Below are positions 33,346-45,310 of a stretch of DNA of 64,000 nt, piece after piece. Made by a program: the position numbers and the translations under genes. The notes beneath the pieces are model-generated. The model was not told the origin of the DNA. It saw only the letters and a program-made list of their open reading frames with translations, and ran no database searches. Numbering within the stretch: the stretch's first letter is position 1; each line of letters begins with the position of its first letter. Origin of the DNA: Phoebastria nigripes (lineage: Eukaryota; Chordata; Aves; Procellariiformes; Diomedeidae); NCBI GenBank assembly GCA_035582835.1, contig JAYKAV010000423.1:38212-102211 (forward strand), written 5' to 3'.

Positions 33346-35042
33346 TGGTGTTCACAGGTTACCCTGTCACTGATTTACTCGAAGCTCAGCATGTCTGAAA
33401 AATAACTCAGATTTCACGAGAGGCATTGAAAAATTGAAGAACCTAAATCTGAAGACTGTTGTTAATGTGTTTCTTTTAGTATTTTTCCCTATAGTACAAA
33501 TCTAGCTAACTGAAAAGATATTAAAAAAAAAAAAACCTAGCTGCAGTCAAAAGGCACATGGTCACATGGTAAAAAAATGTGAGATCTAAATAAAGCTTTT
33601 TCCTTCAGGATCATATAAGATAACTGTAGTCTTAATATTGGAATTTATTTTACTTCTTCTCTTATTCAAATATGAAAAAAGATAATTAAAGTGAAAATTA
33701 GGCAATAAATACTGAGCNAAGGATGAAAAATACAGTAAAATTACCTATTTAGACTTAAATGGAGCACAATTTTACCTTTTCACTCAGCAAAGGATATCAA
33801 AAGCACATAAGTGAAAGAAAAGCATATTGAGAATGAAAATAATTTTTCTACTTAAAATTAGCAGCTAGAGAGTTAGAACTCNGTATTAGCAAATTGTTTA
33901 TTGGTCTTAACACTAGTGATAGTCCCAGAGCATCAACTGTAATCAGAGATCTGTTTGCAAAGGTAATTCATTCAATTTATTCTTTTCTCCCCCTTCTCAT
34001 AAAAAATAAAAGCTTTCTCTATCACTACTCCTAAGTCTTACTTTTATAAAAAATGTGACTGGGGGGAAAAAAAAAAAAGACGACTGGTTAAATTTCATTA
34101 AAAAACCTCACAGCTGCCAATTATTTCCAAGTCTGAAGGGACTTAAGGATATTATTCCATTATAAGTTCACCACAGAATTATTTGGAAAAAACATGTAAA
34201 AGCAATTTCATAACACTAAAACAAGCAGGTAGCATTGTGGGAGTGAGTATTCCCATGTTCTGTCCCCATTCTCTGCCCTTATCACACTTTTAACTGCTTG
34301 CATGGGCAAGGATTCCTAAGCTCAACATTAAAATGAACTGCAAGAGCTAGTATGCCATCAGAAGACATCTGAAAATATCTGTCCAACAGTCAGGAAGCGA
34401 AAAGAAAGTTAACAGTAGGGAACTGGATTAAGGCCAATGGTACAAATAATGAAAAAAGGGTATCCCATATACAGGCGTCAAGCAGCTTTTAACTTCTCAA
34501 GTGAGCTGTGAAGGCATGCTTACAAATGTGTGTGACATGCTTATCATTTAAGGTCCAAAGTGTATAGCTGTATCATGGCTTGCAGTGAAATAAGAAACCA
34601 TAGTGCTTTTCCCCACAGACTTCCCCACATTTGACTGCTTCCAGGCTGGAAACATCTAGAACTTCCCTTACCCCCAGCCTGTAGTAAAAAAGCTAGCAAA
34701 GCCAAGGGCAGAATGATGGGACATGGGTTGATGAAGGAAGCGCGACTAGGAAGCTGCGGACTATACACAGCCTGCTGACTGATCTGCTTGAAACATTGGC
34801 TTCAACATCATCTCACTTGGTTGACAGCAAAGACCAAGTTTTGTCTGAGAGTACCAGCCCAGTGGCTTAGTGTGCTTTCAGTTCATGTATTTGATAAACC
34901 TGTTCCATCTGTCCCTTTGTATTTGCACAAACAAGATCTTCAAGAAAGCACATAACACTATTGGAGTTCACCAAAATCTAGCTCAGTAGCTAAGGTGAGG
35001 CAGGCAGAGGGGCAGTTCAGTGTGATACCTTACCCAACTTCC
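33346..35042. other. Non-coding stretch, nothing recognised
   Basis: AT-rich with short A-runs (about 33520-33535, 34065-34078) and two ambiguous bases. No gene or repeat supported. Confidence 0.6.

Positions 35043-35082
<40 letters not shown>
35043..35082. repeat. Compound (TA)n(CA)n microsatellite
   Basis: About 7 TA units run directly into about 13 CA units, followed by CGTAATATATATG. The tract is alternating purine-pyrimidine throughout. Confidence 0.95.
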
Positions 35083-38000
35083 GTAATATATATGTATAAA
35101 TGTAACTTTCAAAGGTAAGGGTGCAGCTTTCAGTTATTTTTCAGATCCATTCCTGCATTCTATGTCCAAGACAAGTCTGTCAGATGAAAGGAAGAATAAT
35201 TCACAGCCTTTTAGCTGGTCTTACAGGGGATTTCTTTCTTCCATTTGAATGTCTAGTGATTGGTGAACCAGCCTCTACAGCTCAGCNGAGAATCCTCGAG
35301 TGGCTTCTAGTGTTATTTTGATGGTATTAAGACAGTGGTGCATTATAGCATANGTCAGGCTTTTTCTCTGAGCTCTTCCCTTCCTTCTGAAGGTATGCTC
35401 ATGTTTTCTAAATTTGAGTAAGTCTTCTAATTTAGAATAGAACCTGTCGAAAGGAATCTCTCTCTTTTTTTCAGCTTTGAAACTAAGTGCATTAAATTGA
35501 ATTGTAGTAATTTTCAGTGATTGCAGATTTGGGATTATGCATTTTTCTTTCAGAGAAAGCAAACCACTTTTCATCAAAGACATTTGCACAGTAGTGTATT
35601 AAACACTAAATTGGACTATTTGTTTCAAGTAATTTAACTATTTTCAGATTTGACTTCATAATAATGTTCAACAACAAAACTGGAGATGGTCAGCAATATC
35701 TTCTTGTAAATAAATATATAAGACAACGTGATATTTATCTAAGATAGAAACATTATATGAATTGAAACAAAAAGGGTAAATGTGTTTAATTAATTAAAAG
35801 AAAGGGTTTAAAATTCAAACCAGATAATCACTTTAATCAACATTCCTAATAATACAGTGATATAAATGTCAGGGAAAGATATATATTTTTTCCTTACAGC
35901 TGTGGGCAACATTTTCACAAGGTAAGACATGAAAAAGTCTATAAAGTGGGAATGGTGTGTCTAGGTCCAAATTTATGATCCTGAAAACCCACATTCAAAT
36001 GATACCTGACTGTCAGAGTGCCAAAACATATAGACACGTTAGTGCTTGAAATGAACATTCCTCAGGTGCCTTTGCATTCCCAGCATAGGTTCTACTTTTA
36101 TGTGCCAGAGCAGCTTTACNTCTTAAACCCAATCAAAATCTAGAAAGCAATATTTTTCTCCACTTGAGTCCACTGCACACCTATATTAGGAAACCTGCAC
36201 TACAGAGAATGCAGAAGTGGCTGCCATTTTCTTTTAAAACCCAGCCATGGGAGGAGAAAACCAAGGAGATAATTCTTTTACAATAACTTTCTTCTGCACG
36301 GTAGCCAAGGCATAAATCTGAACATGACTGTGAAAACATTAGAGAGACCACTTTACTGGGGTAAGGATGGAAAGTAGGGACTTAAATTCTAACATCTATT
36401 TAAGGAATCATTATTTTCTTACATTCCAGACTCATTCTTTAAAATCTGTAAATGGTCTTTGGAAATGGATTGGAGTCCAGGTGTCCCTAATCCAGAGCAA
36501 GTGCCTTAAGGATTAGAGTACCAGCCACATTCTTTATCTTGCTCTCTGAATCACTAATTCTTGCAGTCTTTCCCCCAGAGTAGCTCAGGTTCAACAGGGA
36601 GATGTAGATGAAGCTGGTCCTGCCTAGCCTGTTATTTGGTGCTTAAGTCCCTCTCCTGGTTGCAGAACTGTAGCTCTGACACCCCTCACAGTGCTGAAGC
36701 TCTAGTATCCTCGTCCATATCTTTCTGTGTAAGCATTTGAATTATGAGAACTAATTGCAGTAAGATTCTTCATCTGGCTGTAGCTTTTAATTAAAACTCT
36801 AGACTGTCTGAGTGTATTGTCTTGGTAAGATCATATCTTACATATTGGGAATTCCAAATGAGTAGTTGCTTCCCAGCCCATCCGTGAATCATAAAGGGGG
36901 TTAGGTGGGAACCAGGTGCTACTTTCAAACATACGTTAGAACTTAGATTTAAGCACATTACGAACTTTATCTTCCAAACCAAAGGTGTCCAGATTTTCAT
37001 GCCACCAGCTCAGGTGGAATGGATCAGTCTTAGACATAAATGCTTTAAATTCTATCTGAGTATCAGGTTAGAGGGAATTAGGCAGTCTGAGTGTCAACCT
37101 GCATGATAAAGGACATTTTTTAAGCTTTAAATTTCACCACACAGGAGAAATATTTTTCCTTTTGAATCACTTTCAGACTACTTTTTTTTTTTAATTTTGT
37201 ATCAGCCAGCAACTAAAATAATAAATAAATAAAGAAGTACTTCCTTAATGATCCATTCCTAAATCAATTAAATATTTCTCTAATCAACTGCACATTTAAT
37301 GAAAGANGTGAGAATGGTACTGAGAGGTTAGATGGTAGTGAAAAATCTGCAATCCTCTTCACCTGTAAACTTGTAAACCTCTACAAATCTGTAAAACTCT
37401 TTCCCCCTATGTGAGAAAAAAAAGAAAAGATAGTGAAGAAGAATCTATGTTAATTTGTGAATGACCACACATATCCCATTTGTGAGTGAGTGTTGGTTAA
37501 GTCTAGTAAGAGCATCAATTTAGCCCTGATCCAGCCCCATGCTTAGGAGGCTACTTTCAGGTGTATTACTTTGCTTTTTGTGTTTAACACTGGCTTTATG
37601 GAGGGCTTAATGCACTCCTCCTTCTAAAAAAGATTAACCTTCTTCGTTAGAGGTGANGCAATTCATACTTATTGGTAGTACTTTAACTGTAGAATTATGA
37701 TTTTATATGACTGGGTTGCATACAAAGGAGGNGTAATACAATCTAAATAAATGGCCAGAGAATGTTTCTTTTCTATAGTAAGCTGCAGCTCACTCTCATG
37801 ACAGAGCAAATGAATATACAAATGAAGGTTTTGTCTCTGTTTCACAGTGACTATGCAATAAATACTTCCCTGGAAATGTTAAGTGTCAACAGGCATGTAT
37901 TTTCTATCAAATCATTGTTTCATTTTTATGGAAGAAAGAGCCTCCACCAAGTTTTTATAAAAATTGTCAAGGTGTGTCTGCTTGCGCTTTCTTGCTGCTT

Positions 38001-39514
38001 TCCTGCTTTCCTTTTTTTTTTTTTTTTTTTTTTGTATACAACTACATTTGGGAAAGATGCAAGTGATGAGATATTAATAAAAGCTTATGAGACTTCACTG
38101 TAACTGTGTAAGCTTAGAGCATGTTCTTTCTCTCTCTCTTCCTCTCTATACACATACCACACACATACATGTATATACAAAGATAAAGGCGTTATAAAAA
38201 AGCAGATAAAAGCTAGATAAAAGCACATATAAACAGTTTCCTGGTGACAATTCCTAGAAGCACTGGTTGTATCTATATAGATATGCCATAAAGCTGTAAG
38301 CCTGCTTTCAGGTTTCAAGTGCACTAAATTTATGTGCACGCTATATATCTTACTGTCAAAAGGCTAGATATTTTTCTATTGATCACAACAATTTTGTGTC
38401 TAGTTAAAATGCACAGTGATACACCTACTTATTAAGTCAACTTTGTCTCCACCGTGAAATAGCAAAAAAATTCTCAAGCCTATTAAATTGCATTACCTTT
38501 TGTAACCCCTTCAAGAAGATGACAGAACAACTTTTTAACTAAGGTCACATAAGGTACAACATTTCCTCCTCTTTGTTGTTACACTCATTATTTTTGTATT
38601 ATATTCTTGGATATGATTGGTAATATCTAGATATGGGAAAGTATGCTGTCTTTCTAGCAGACACTTGGAAAGTTTATGAGGACAGAAGCTCCAGTTTTCC
38701 CTGGCCNCTGTCAGCAGATGTACTTGCCAATGAAACAGGAATGAATAATGAGTTGCTATTACATGTCAGAGGTTTGGAGATGTGTCCAAAGAGTGAAGTT
38801 TTAGGAAAGGGATAGTTTTTGCATCGTTAAGACTGAGAAACGTNGATGGGGACAAATGGCAAAACAATTTGTTTATTAAAATTTGGCTTCTAAAAATGAG
38901 TGCTGTGCAAGCACATAATTGACTGGGAGATACTTCTGGTCTGGTCTGACTCTTGGCAACTTTTTACCTGCATATGGTATGATTAGCAAATAAGGACTGT
39001 CTGCCAGTATTCCTGGAGAGTTCGGAGTGAGCTTGAAGCTTTTGTGTTTGGACACAGATCGTATATAGGTCTTTAGGCCGGGTTAAGTTGTCTCCAGGCA
39101 ACCTGCTGAAATAGAGACAATCAAGAACTCATTACATGGGTGCACCAATAATAATAATAGNAAATACCTTGCAAACCAGATCCCCTTCCTCTCTACCCCC
39201 TCCCCCCAATCTTCATTCATTCAGTTTCTATTCTCAAAATCTACCAGCAAGATGTTATTCAACCTGCTCTCACTTTTTTATTCAGACTTTATTATCCTGG
39301 GCCTCATCTTGTTCTTAGAAGACCAATTATGTTAGCCAAAACCCAAGCAATAGAAATGCATTCACTGTTAAATGCAAATGTTATTCTACTAGCATCATAC
39401 ACGCATCCATATTTTTGGATGTTTCCTTAGGAAATGCACAGTGCTCCTTATTCAGCAAAGTAGGGAAGTCATAACATTCTCCAATAAGCCTGAAAGCACT
39501 GACGTTATATTTCA
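35083..39514. other. Non-coding stretch with T-run and possible old repeat scraps
   Basis: T22 run at 38012-38033 and several isolated ambiguous bases. A CCCTGATCCAGCCCCATGC motif at about 37526-37544 resembles one end of the fold-back family at 13.7 kb but has no partner. The 113-codon plus frame at 37762-38103 crosses the T-run and is not credible. Confidence 0.55.
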
Positions 39515-39640
39515 AAGTGCTTTGCAGAAATTGAACATCCATGATTATTCAATCATGACTGCAAAGCAGGTATGTATGTGGTAGAAGTAACTACTTGCTC
39601 TAGGTTGGTAATGGTGGAGAATGAAGTATAATGTATGGTT
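39515..39640 (-). repeat. MIR-like SINE relic, weak
   Basis: TTCAAAGTGCTTTGCAGAAA at about 39511-39530, then CAGGTATGTATG and 'taactacttgctctaggtt' (consensus 'taagtgacttgcccaaggtc'), follow antisense MIR order. Confidence 0.4.
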
Positions 39641-39681
39641 TAACTAGACTTTCAGATGAGGGGATTTACATTTACCTCCAA

Positions 39682-39683
<2 letters not shown>

Positions 39684-39710
<27 letters not shown>
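39684..39710. repeat. T27 homopolymer
   Basis: Uninterrupted T-run, 27 bases, followed by AAATA. Confidence 0.95.
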
Positions 39711-39714
<4 letters not shown>

Positions 39715-39795
39715 ATTTTTTAATATACAATACTCTTTTTCTAATGAGATTCAAAAATACAAAAGATGTTCATGAACTTGGAACATTAGGAACCA

Positions 39796-39829
39796 GTTCA
39801 AAACTTACTGACTTCAGTAAGTTTTGGAC
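39796..39829. repeat. Perfect 13-bp inverted repeat (hairpin, 2-nt loop)
   Basis: CAAAACTTACTGA (39799-39811), loop CT, TCAGTAAGTTTTG (39814-39826), with two more flanking pairs outside a wobble. The core resembles the 'ccaaaacccattgacttcaatgggttttgg' centre of old amniote fold-back elements. Confidence 0.9.
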
Positions 39830-40133
39830 CAGAGTTGCCAATGAAACAATAGGAAAAAACTGATGAATAAAGCTCATTCAGAGTGGGGTGAGGAAATTCT
39901 GTTTTGACAATGAAAGATATTTTTCATGCCAAGATCTCTCACTTTTTTCCACATATATGTTTGCAATCAGAAGCAGAATAAAAGGTGTTAATACGCATTG
40001 CCAAGCACTGTCCATCTATCAAATACCATTGAAATGCAGGAATTCTAACAATGCTGTTACAGGTGAAAGCCTAGAAATGGTATACTGCAACACAGAAATG
40101 TTAATCTGAAGCTTTTTTCAAGATACTAACCTA

Positions 40134-40158
40134 TGGGCCTGATATAGAATCAGGCCCA
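40134..40158. repeat. Perfect 10-bp inverted repeat (hairpin, 5-nt loop)
   Basis: TGGGCCTGAT (40134-40143), loop ATAGA, ATCAGGCCCA (40149-40158). These look like the two ends of a fold-back element brought together by loss of its middle. Confidence 0.9.
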
Positions 40159-42177
40159 CAGGGGAAATAAAGAAGACTGGAAAAATAGATTACAAGTATT
40201 ACTACTATTCTACAAGAGAAGATAAACAAAGTAATATTTTATAACTGTCTTCATGCCCTATCTTTGAACAACCACAATACACATATACCCAGCATATGGC
40301 TATGTTGTTACATCATTGTGTGATGCTTTACATCTAGGAATAGGAAGCTGGAATGTCAGAAACTAGAATTTTCAATGCAGTCACATCAGCAGCAGAGTTA
40401 CTCTTTCTTTTTAACAATATATGTTCAGAGAAGTAGATAATTTAACAAATCAAAGACCTGTGCAGGACATGTTAGCACATTTAGTGATATTTGAACCACA
40501 GAAAGATGAATCGTGTGACTCTCTATTTTCTGAGATCAAGACCTAGTATGTTCTAATTTGATGAGCACTTTCAACGAAAAGGAATTTTTAAAAGGCCTAC
40601 CTCGTAGCTAATTAAAATAAAATCTCTTTTACAAAAGCTGTGTAGTAAACTGACACCATACTTTGATTTATTTCTGTAAGTGAAAGAAGTTCTTGTGTGA
40701 ATTGTTTGTGTTTTTCATTATCTAAATAAAGACGTATAAACAAAATGTTTTGCAAAAAAAGGTTGTGAAGTTTTAACATATGTGTATATTTGGGTTGTTA
40801 TCAGCACATTGTATTTCTTCCTAATATGATATGTCAGTGGCTTCTGTAGTTATAAAGCCAAACAGATTATCACAAATATTTATCATCTTAGAAAGCATAA
40901 TGCTTTCAAGAAGTCTTTGTTGCCTTCCCAGCTTTAAATAGATCTTAAAAGAATGAATCATTCTTCTCATCGGTAAATTATTGTATTTGTAAATACAATG
41001 ACCATGAAGCCAATGCATTGCAAGTTATGAACCTGAAAATTAAATGCTTCTGCCCAAGGTGTTGAATGATTAATATTAAATTATTTCAATGTTCTGTGAT
41101 GGAATACCATTTCAAGTAGGACATAGTTCCACACAAAACAAAAAACAAAAAACAAAAAGAAAAAAACCAAGGAAATCCTATTTCTGTGAGTATAACATAA
41201 TAAAAAAAAAGCAGAAATAGTTTCTGTTGTTTTCACATATGTTTGGTAAAACCTGAATTTGTCAGAGATACCACTAATTTTAATGGGATCTCTGATGGAG
41301 AGGAAGTCTTCTCAATGTGAATCAAAACCATTAAATGTTATTAGAAATTGTGCTTTTGTTCCTGCAAATACCTTTAAATAAACAGATAGTGGTGAATGCT
41401 ATTTAGCTAATCAGGTTCCTTTATCATTTGTTTGGTGTTTTATTGTTCCACAGATTTTGTGTATGAAGTTTATTTGTTACGAATACCAGAGAGCCTTGTG
41501 CAGATTCAATTGGGGTTGGCCATATGCACAGAAGCACATGTGTTTGCATAAGAGCTGGACCAGCTTACATTCCACTAACATTTTGAATCAGAATACGTGA
41601 GAAAATTGGTTTTTCATTTTCTACAAAGATATTAAGACAAAGTTTCCTTATTCAGCAACATTAAAATTGAATGTCATGTTATACTCATGATATTATTGGA
41701 CATNAAGTATTCTGGTAAACAGCTGGCATAATCCTGGATTGCACATCTGGTAAGTGTGGATGGAATTCATTAGAATAAGTCTTCCATAAATAATGTGCCA
41801 AAGCTTTGATATAACAAGTGCTTATGCCTGATGGCAGCCATTTACCGTTTGCCAGTTCAAATGTGCTTCCAGTGTTGGAATTCATCCACACTGGCACTTG
41901 AAATATTGAGAATGAGCTCACTACATTTTGGAGGTGAAAGTTGAAGTAAGGGATCCATATACTCAGCTGCTATGAACTGCAGCAGCTCCAGGGAAGTGAG
42001 CAGAAGCACCTTACTTTGTAGCTGAAATTTTGGCCTGTATACTTCCACTTTTAGCCTGCTTAGTACTATTTTAGAGCAATTAATTATGGGACATATCATT
42101 CTAGAGAAGTGACCTTGAATAGAGACATCCCCTTAGACAAAAGNCTAAAACAAAAAGAGAGGAAGGACTTACATGTT
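40159..42177. other. Non-coding stretch, nothing recognised
   Basis: AT-rich with an A/C-rich tract near 41135-41168. No gene supported. Confidence 0.6.
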
Positions 42178-42300
42178 ATCATAGAACAATAGAAGATAGA
42201 TCTGGAAAGAACCTTGAGAAGTCACCTACACTATCTTTCTGCTCCAAATATATTTACCCCATTCCCGATGGATGCTTGACTAATCTGTTCATTAATCATT
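42178..42300 (-). mobile_element. Old CR1 LINE 3'-end relic
   Basis: Antisense CR1 tail: ATCATAGAAC, 'gatctggaaagaaccttgagaagtca', then 'ctgctcc', 'cccgatggatgcttgac' and TAATCTGTTCATTAA. This matches the order of old CR1 3' ends ('ggaaaggaccttgagaggtcatctag...ctgctc...gacaggtgtttgtctaatctgttctta'). Older than the three avian CR1 copies. Confidence 0.55.
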
Positions 42301-44714
42301 TATCATTAATCCCAGCCCAACATCATCAGCAGAAAGTAGTATACATAGCTCCCCCGTGTCCCTCACCCCAGATGCAGGGAAACGTCTGACATTTTTTCTC
42401 TTGATAGGACGTGTAAGCAAATGATTATCATCCTTGCTGTTTGCAGATGTAACAGAAGTGTTCAGCTGAAGTGCTGACAAGAGGTTGGAATATTTAAATC
42501 TGACCATGAAGCTAGTGAAAGAGGACCACAGAATAACAATTCAGATATTTTCCTTTGTGATTCAGAGGATAGCCTCATCTAAAAACTGATCAAAAGGAAG
42601 CATCATTCCCTCCAGACATTTCATTATAATGTATTCTTATTATTTGTATTTTATTTTAAACTTGCTGCCTTTTCTGTAAAAAATCTGTTCTTTTATGCTG
42701 CCACATATATAGAAATTGGTTTCCAAGTGCTATTAAATCTCTCTTATATTTGCCCTGGCAATAATAAAAGGCTTATAGAATTCAGTACTTGGCTCTCAGT
42801 ATGGGAATATTAAAGAAAAAGAAGCTGAACTGAAATGCATAACAAACACAGAAAAGGCACTTACTTAATATCCCTGGGTAATATTTTCAGAGGCACGTAG
42901 GTTGTTTAGTAACATAAACCAAAAGATTTAGGCTCGTGGGTGATTTGGGCACATAAAAAAAAAATTCACAGAAAAAACTTGAGAGAATAAATTTGCCCCT
43001 CAAATGAAATACTTAAATTAGATTTTAGGTGAATTATAATCAATGATCAAGGCCTTACCCAACTGATTGCTCTTCCTAAATAGATTGCACATTATCTATT
43101 TCTCTGCAGGGTAATTTCTTTTTATGCCTTTATGCCCTATCGAGCCACAGCTGATCAGAACATCTTTACCTGTGTAAGGGAACTGCAAAGCATTAAAATG
43201 TCACCCTTCATTACACCTTAAAAACAGATACAAGTAGCTCAATTTTTTTTTCTTGTTGTTGTTGTATTTTTATTGTTGTTGATAAGAATTCTGTATACAA
43301 TTTATTCTTAAATTTCTCACTTTCATATCACAGTCTTTATCAGGATGACCTGGGACCAGAACTGACGTAAAAGGCACACATTCATGTAGCAAGATGAGAG
43401 CAGCAAAAAGCATGTTCATGAACATAGAACAATTTTTACTCATTGGCAATAATTGCTACTTATTAAACTTGGCAAGAATAAAGAATCCAATGCTCCAAGA
43501 ATTTTACTGTGACATCCGAAAATTAATAGAGGAGCACAGGAAAAAATGCCTGGCCTAGAAAATAGGTGAAAGCCAGAGNTGTGTGAGATAGTAAGCATCT
43601 AATAAGAGTTCTTTATAACCCAAAGTTGAGAGGAACAGGACAATGTTTATCTCTTGACTTGGATCATCAGTTATTAACTGTCTTTAAAAGTGTTTGGATT
43701 TCTTGTCATGGTGACAAGCTTCCATGTTATTACCTCTCCTGCTGACTCTATAGGAGAACAATAGAGAGGAGAGAAAAAGGTAAGGTGTTTTTGAATTAGC
43801 GGTGCTAACTTTCCAGTCTCCCTCCACTTAAAACTCAGGGGAAAAGGAGACACTGTTCTGGTGCTTACAGTAATAGTGGTTTCAGTCTCAGAAAGGCAGT
43901 GTGGAATTACAGGTTTACATTTGTGCTTGCCATCATATCACTAGTTCCTTTTAATTCAATAAATGTTCTCATTTACAGTTAGTCATAGTTTCCCTCTAAT
44001 ACTTTATTGTCATTTAATACTATACAGTTCAAAAATAAGAAAGATGCTGCAGAACTGATGCTTTTTTTTATTAGAAGCATTTGACATCAGCCTGAAGATA
44101 CTGCCTATGATATAAATAGCACAACTTCAACCGATTTCAAACAAACCACAGTTAGGCCAATGCCATAATGTACTTTAGAAAATCCCGGCCATCATGCTTT
44201 GTCTTCATCTTTTTGAATCCTCTGCACAGTGACTATGCTTACAAACACAGCAGAGGTTTAGCAAACCTAATGATGTGGCAAGTCAGCTGTAGCTCAAACT
44301 GTGATCTGATGTTGAATGTACACTGGAAGACTAATGCAATAACGAGGACAGCAAGCATTGAGCATTTCACAAAAGAAAAAAAAAACCAACCTTGCTTGTA
44401 TTATGACTGTCTTTATTGACAGTTATGACTGTCAATAGTTGTCTGTAGATTGCAGATAGAAAGACATTATATGTCAGCAAAGAGTTGCAGGATTTTCTGA
44501 ATTTGGTTTTGGTTTGGGGAAATCAAAACTCAGTTTTGTTCTATTATATCTACTGAAATAAAGTGTATATACATATTTTTTAAAAAAAGAAAAAAGATGT
44601 TCATCTAGTTCAAGAAGATGTTTGTAATAAAATAAAAAAATAGAACAACTTCTAGATGCATATCTTGACCTTTTTTTTTTTCTTGAACACATAAATAAGA
44701 GAATAAGAGATTAA
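42301..44714. other. Non-coding stretch, nothing recognised
   Basis: AT-rich, with two ambiguous bases. The text near 42890-42955 faintly resembles old fold-back repeats. No gene. Confidence 0.55.
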
Positions 44715-45310
44715 TAAAAATTAGGCCAGAGGGAACATTGGACCATCTAGCCTTACTCATTTATTATAGGACATTAAATTTCACCCTTTACCCCTGTACT
44801 GAAGCCAACAGTCCTCGTTTGACTAAAACATGCTTTGTATTTAGTAAAAGCGTAGCTTCCAAAAAGGCATCCTCTCTTGATTTGAAGATGTTGAGAGACC
44901 GAGAATTAATTTCTCTGCTGGCTTGTTCCATTCATTAATCACGGCCACTTGTTTTTAAAAAATGCTTTATTCCTAATTTGAATTTTTCTGGCTTCTTCTT
45001 GCAGCCATAAATCTTGTTATGGCTTGCTTTATTAGATTTTAAAATCCTCAGTACCCTATATTTTCCATCTATGATTATATCTGTAAGTTAAAAAAGCCAT
45101 TTAAAAAAAAAGAAGTCAACACATGAAACCCTTTACATCTCTAACTGTAAGACATTTTCTCTAGACTGCAAATAATTTCTATGGATTTAGCTACCTCATC
45201 TCCAACTCTTAACCTCCTTTCAGAATTGTGAATACTGGAATTGCACAGATAGTTTTCTAATATCAGCCTTACCAATGCTGTATGTGGCTATAAACCCTTA
45301 GAGAGCAGCA
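44715..45310 (-). mobile_element. Ancient L3/CR1-like LINE relic (3' part)
   Basis: Plus-strand text follows an old amniote CR1/L3 3' region in antisense order. In sequence: AGGCCAGAGGGAACATTGG with CCATCTAG (about 44723-44750); TTCCATTCATTAATCACGGC; a TTTATTCCTAATTTGAATTT block near 44968; TGGCTTCTTCTTGCAGCCAT; TAACTGTAAGACATTTTCTC near 45145; and CTTACCAATGCTGTATGTGG near 45268. Indels and stops throughout. About 600 bp survive, one of the longer ancient relics in the window. Confidence 0.7.

Noticed and set aside
33124..33405. 75-93-codon frames rich in Phe
   Set aside because: Products of T-runs. Low-complexity artefacts.
37762..38103. 113-codon plus-strand frame
   Set aside because: Crosses a T22 run, has no domain and ordinary AT-rich codon noise.
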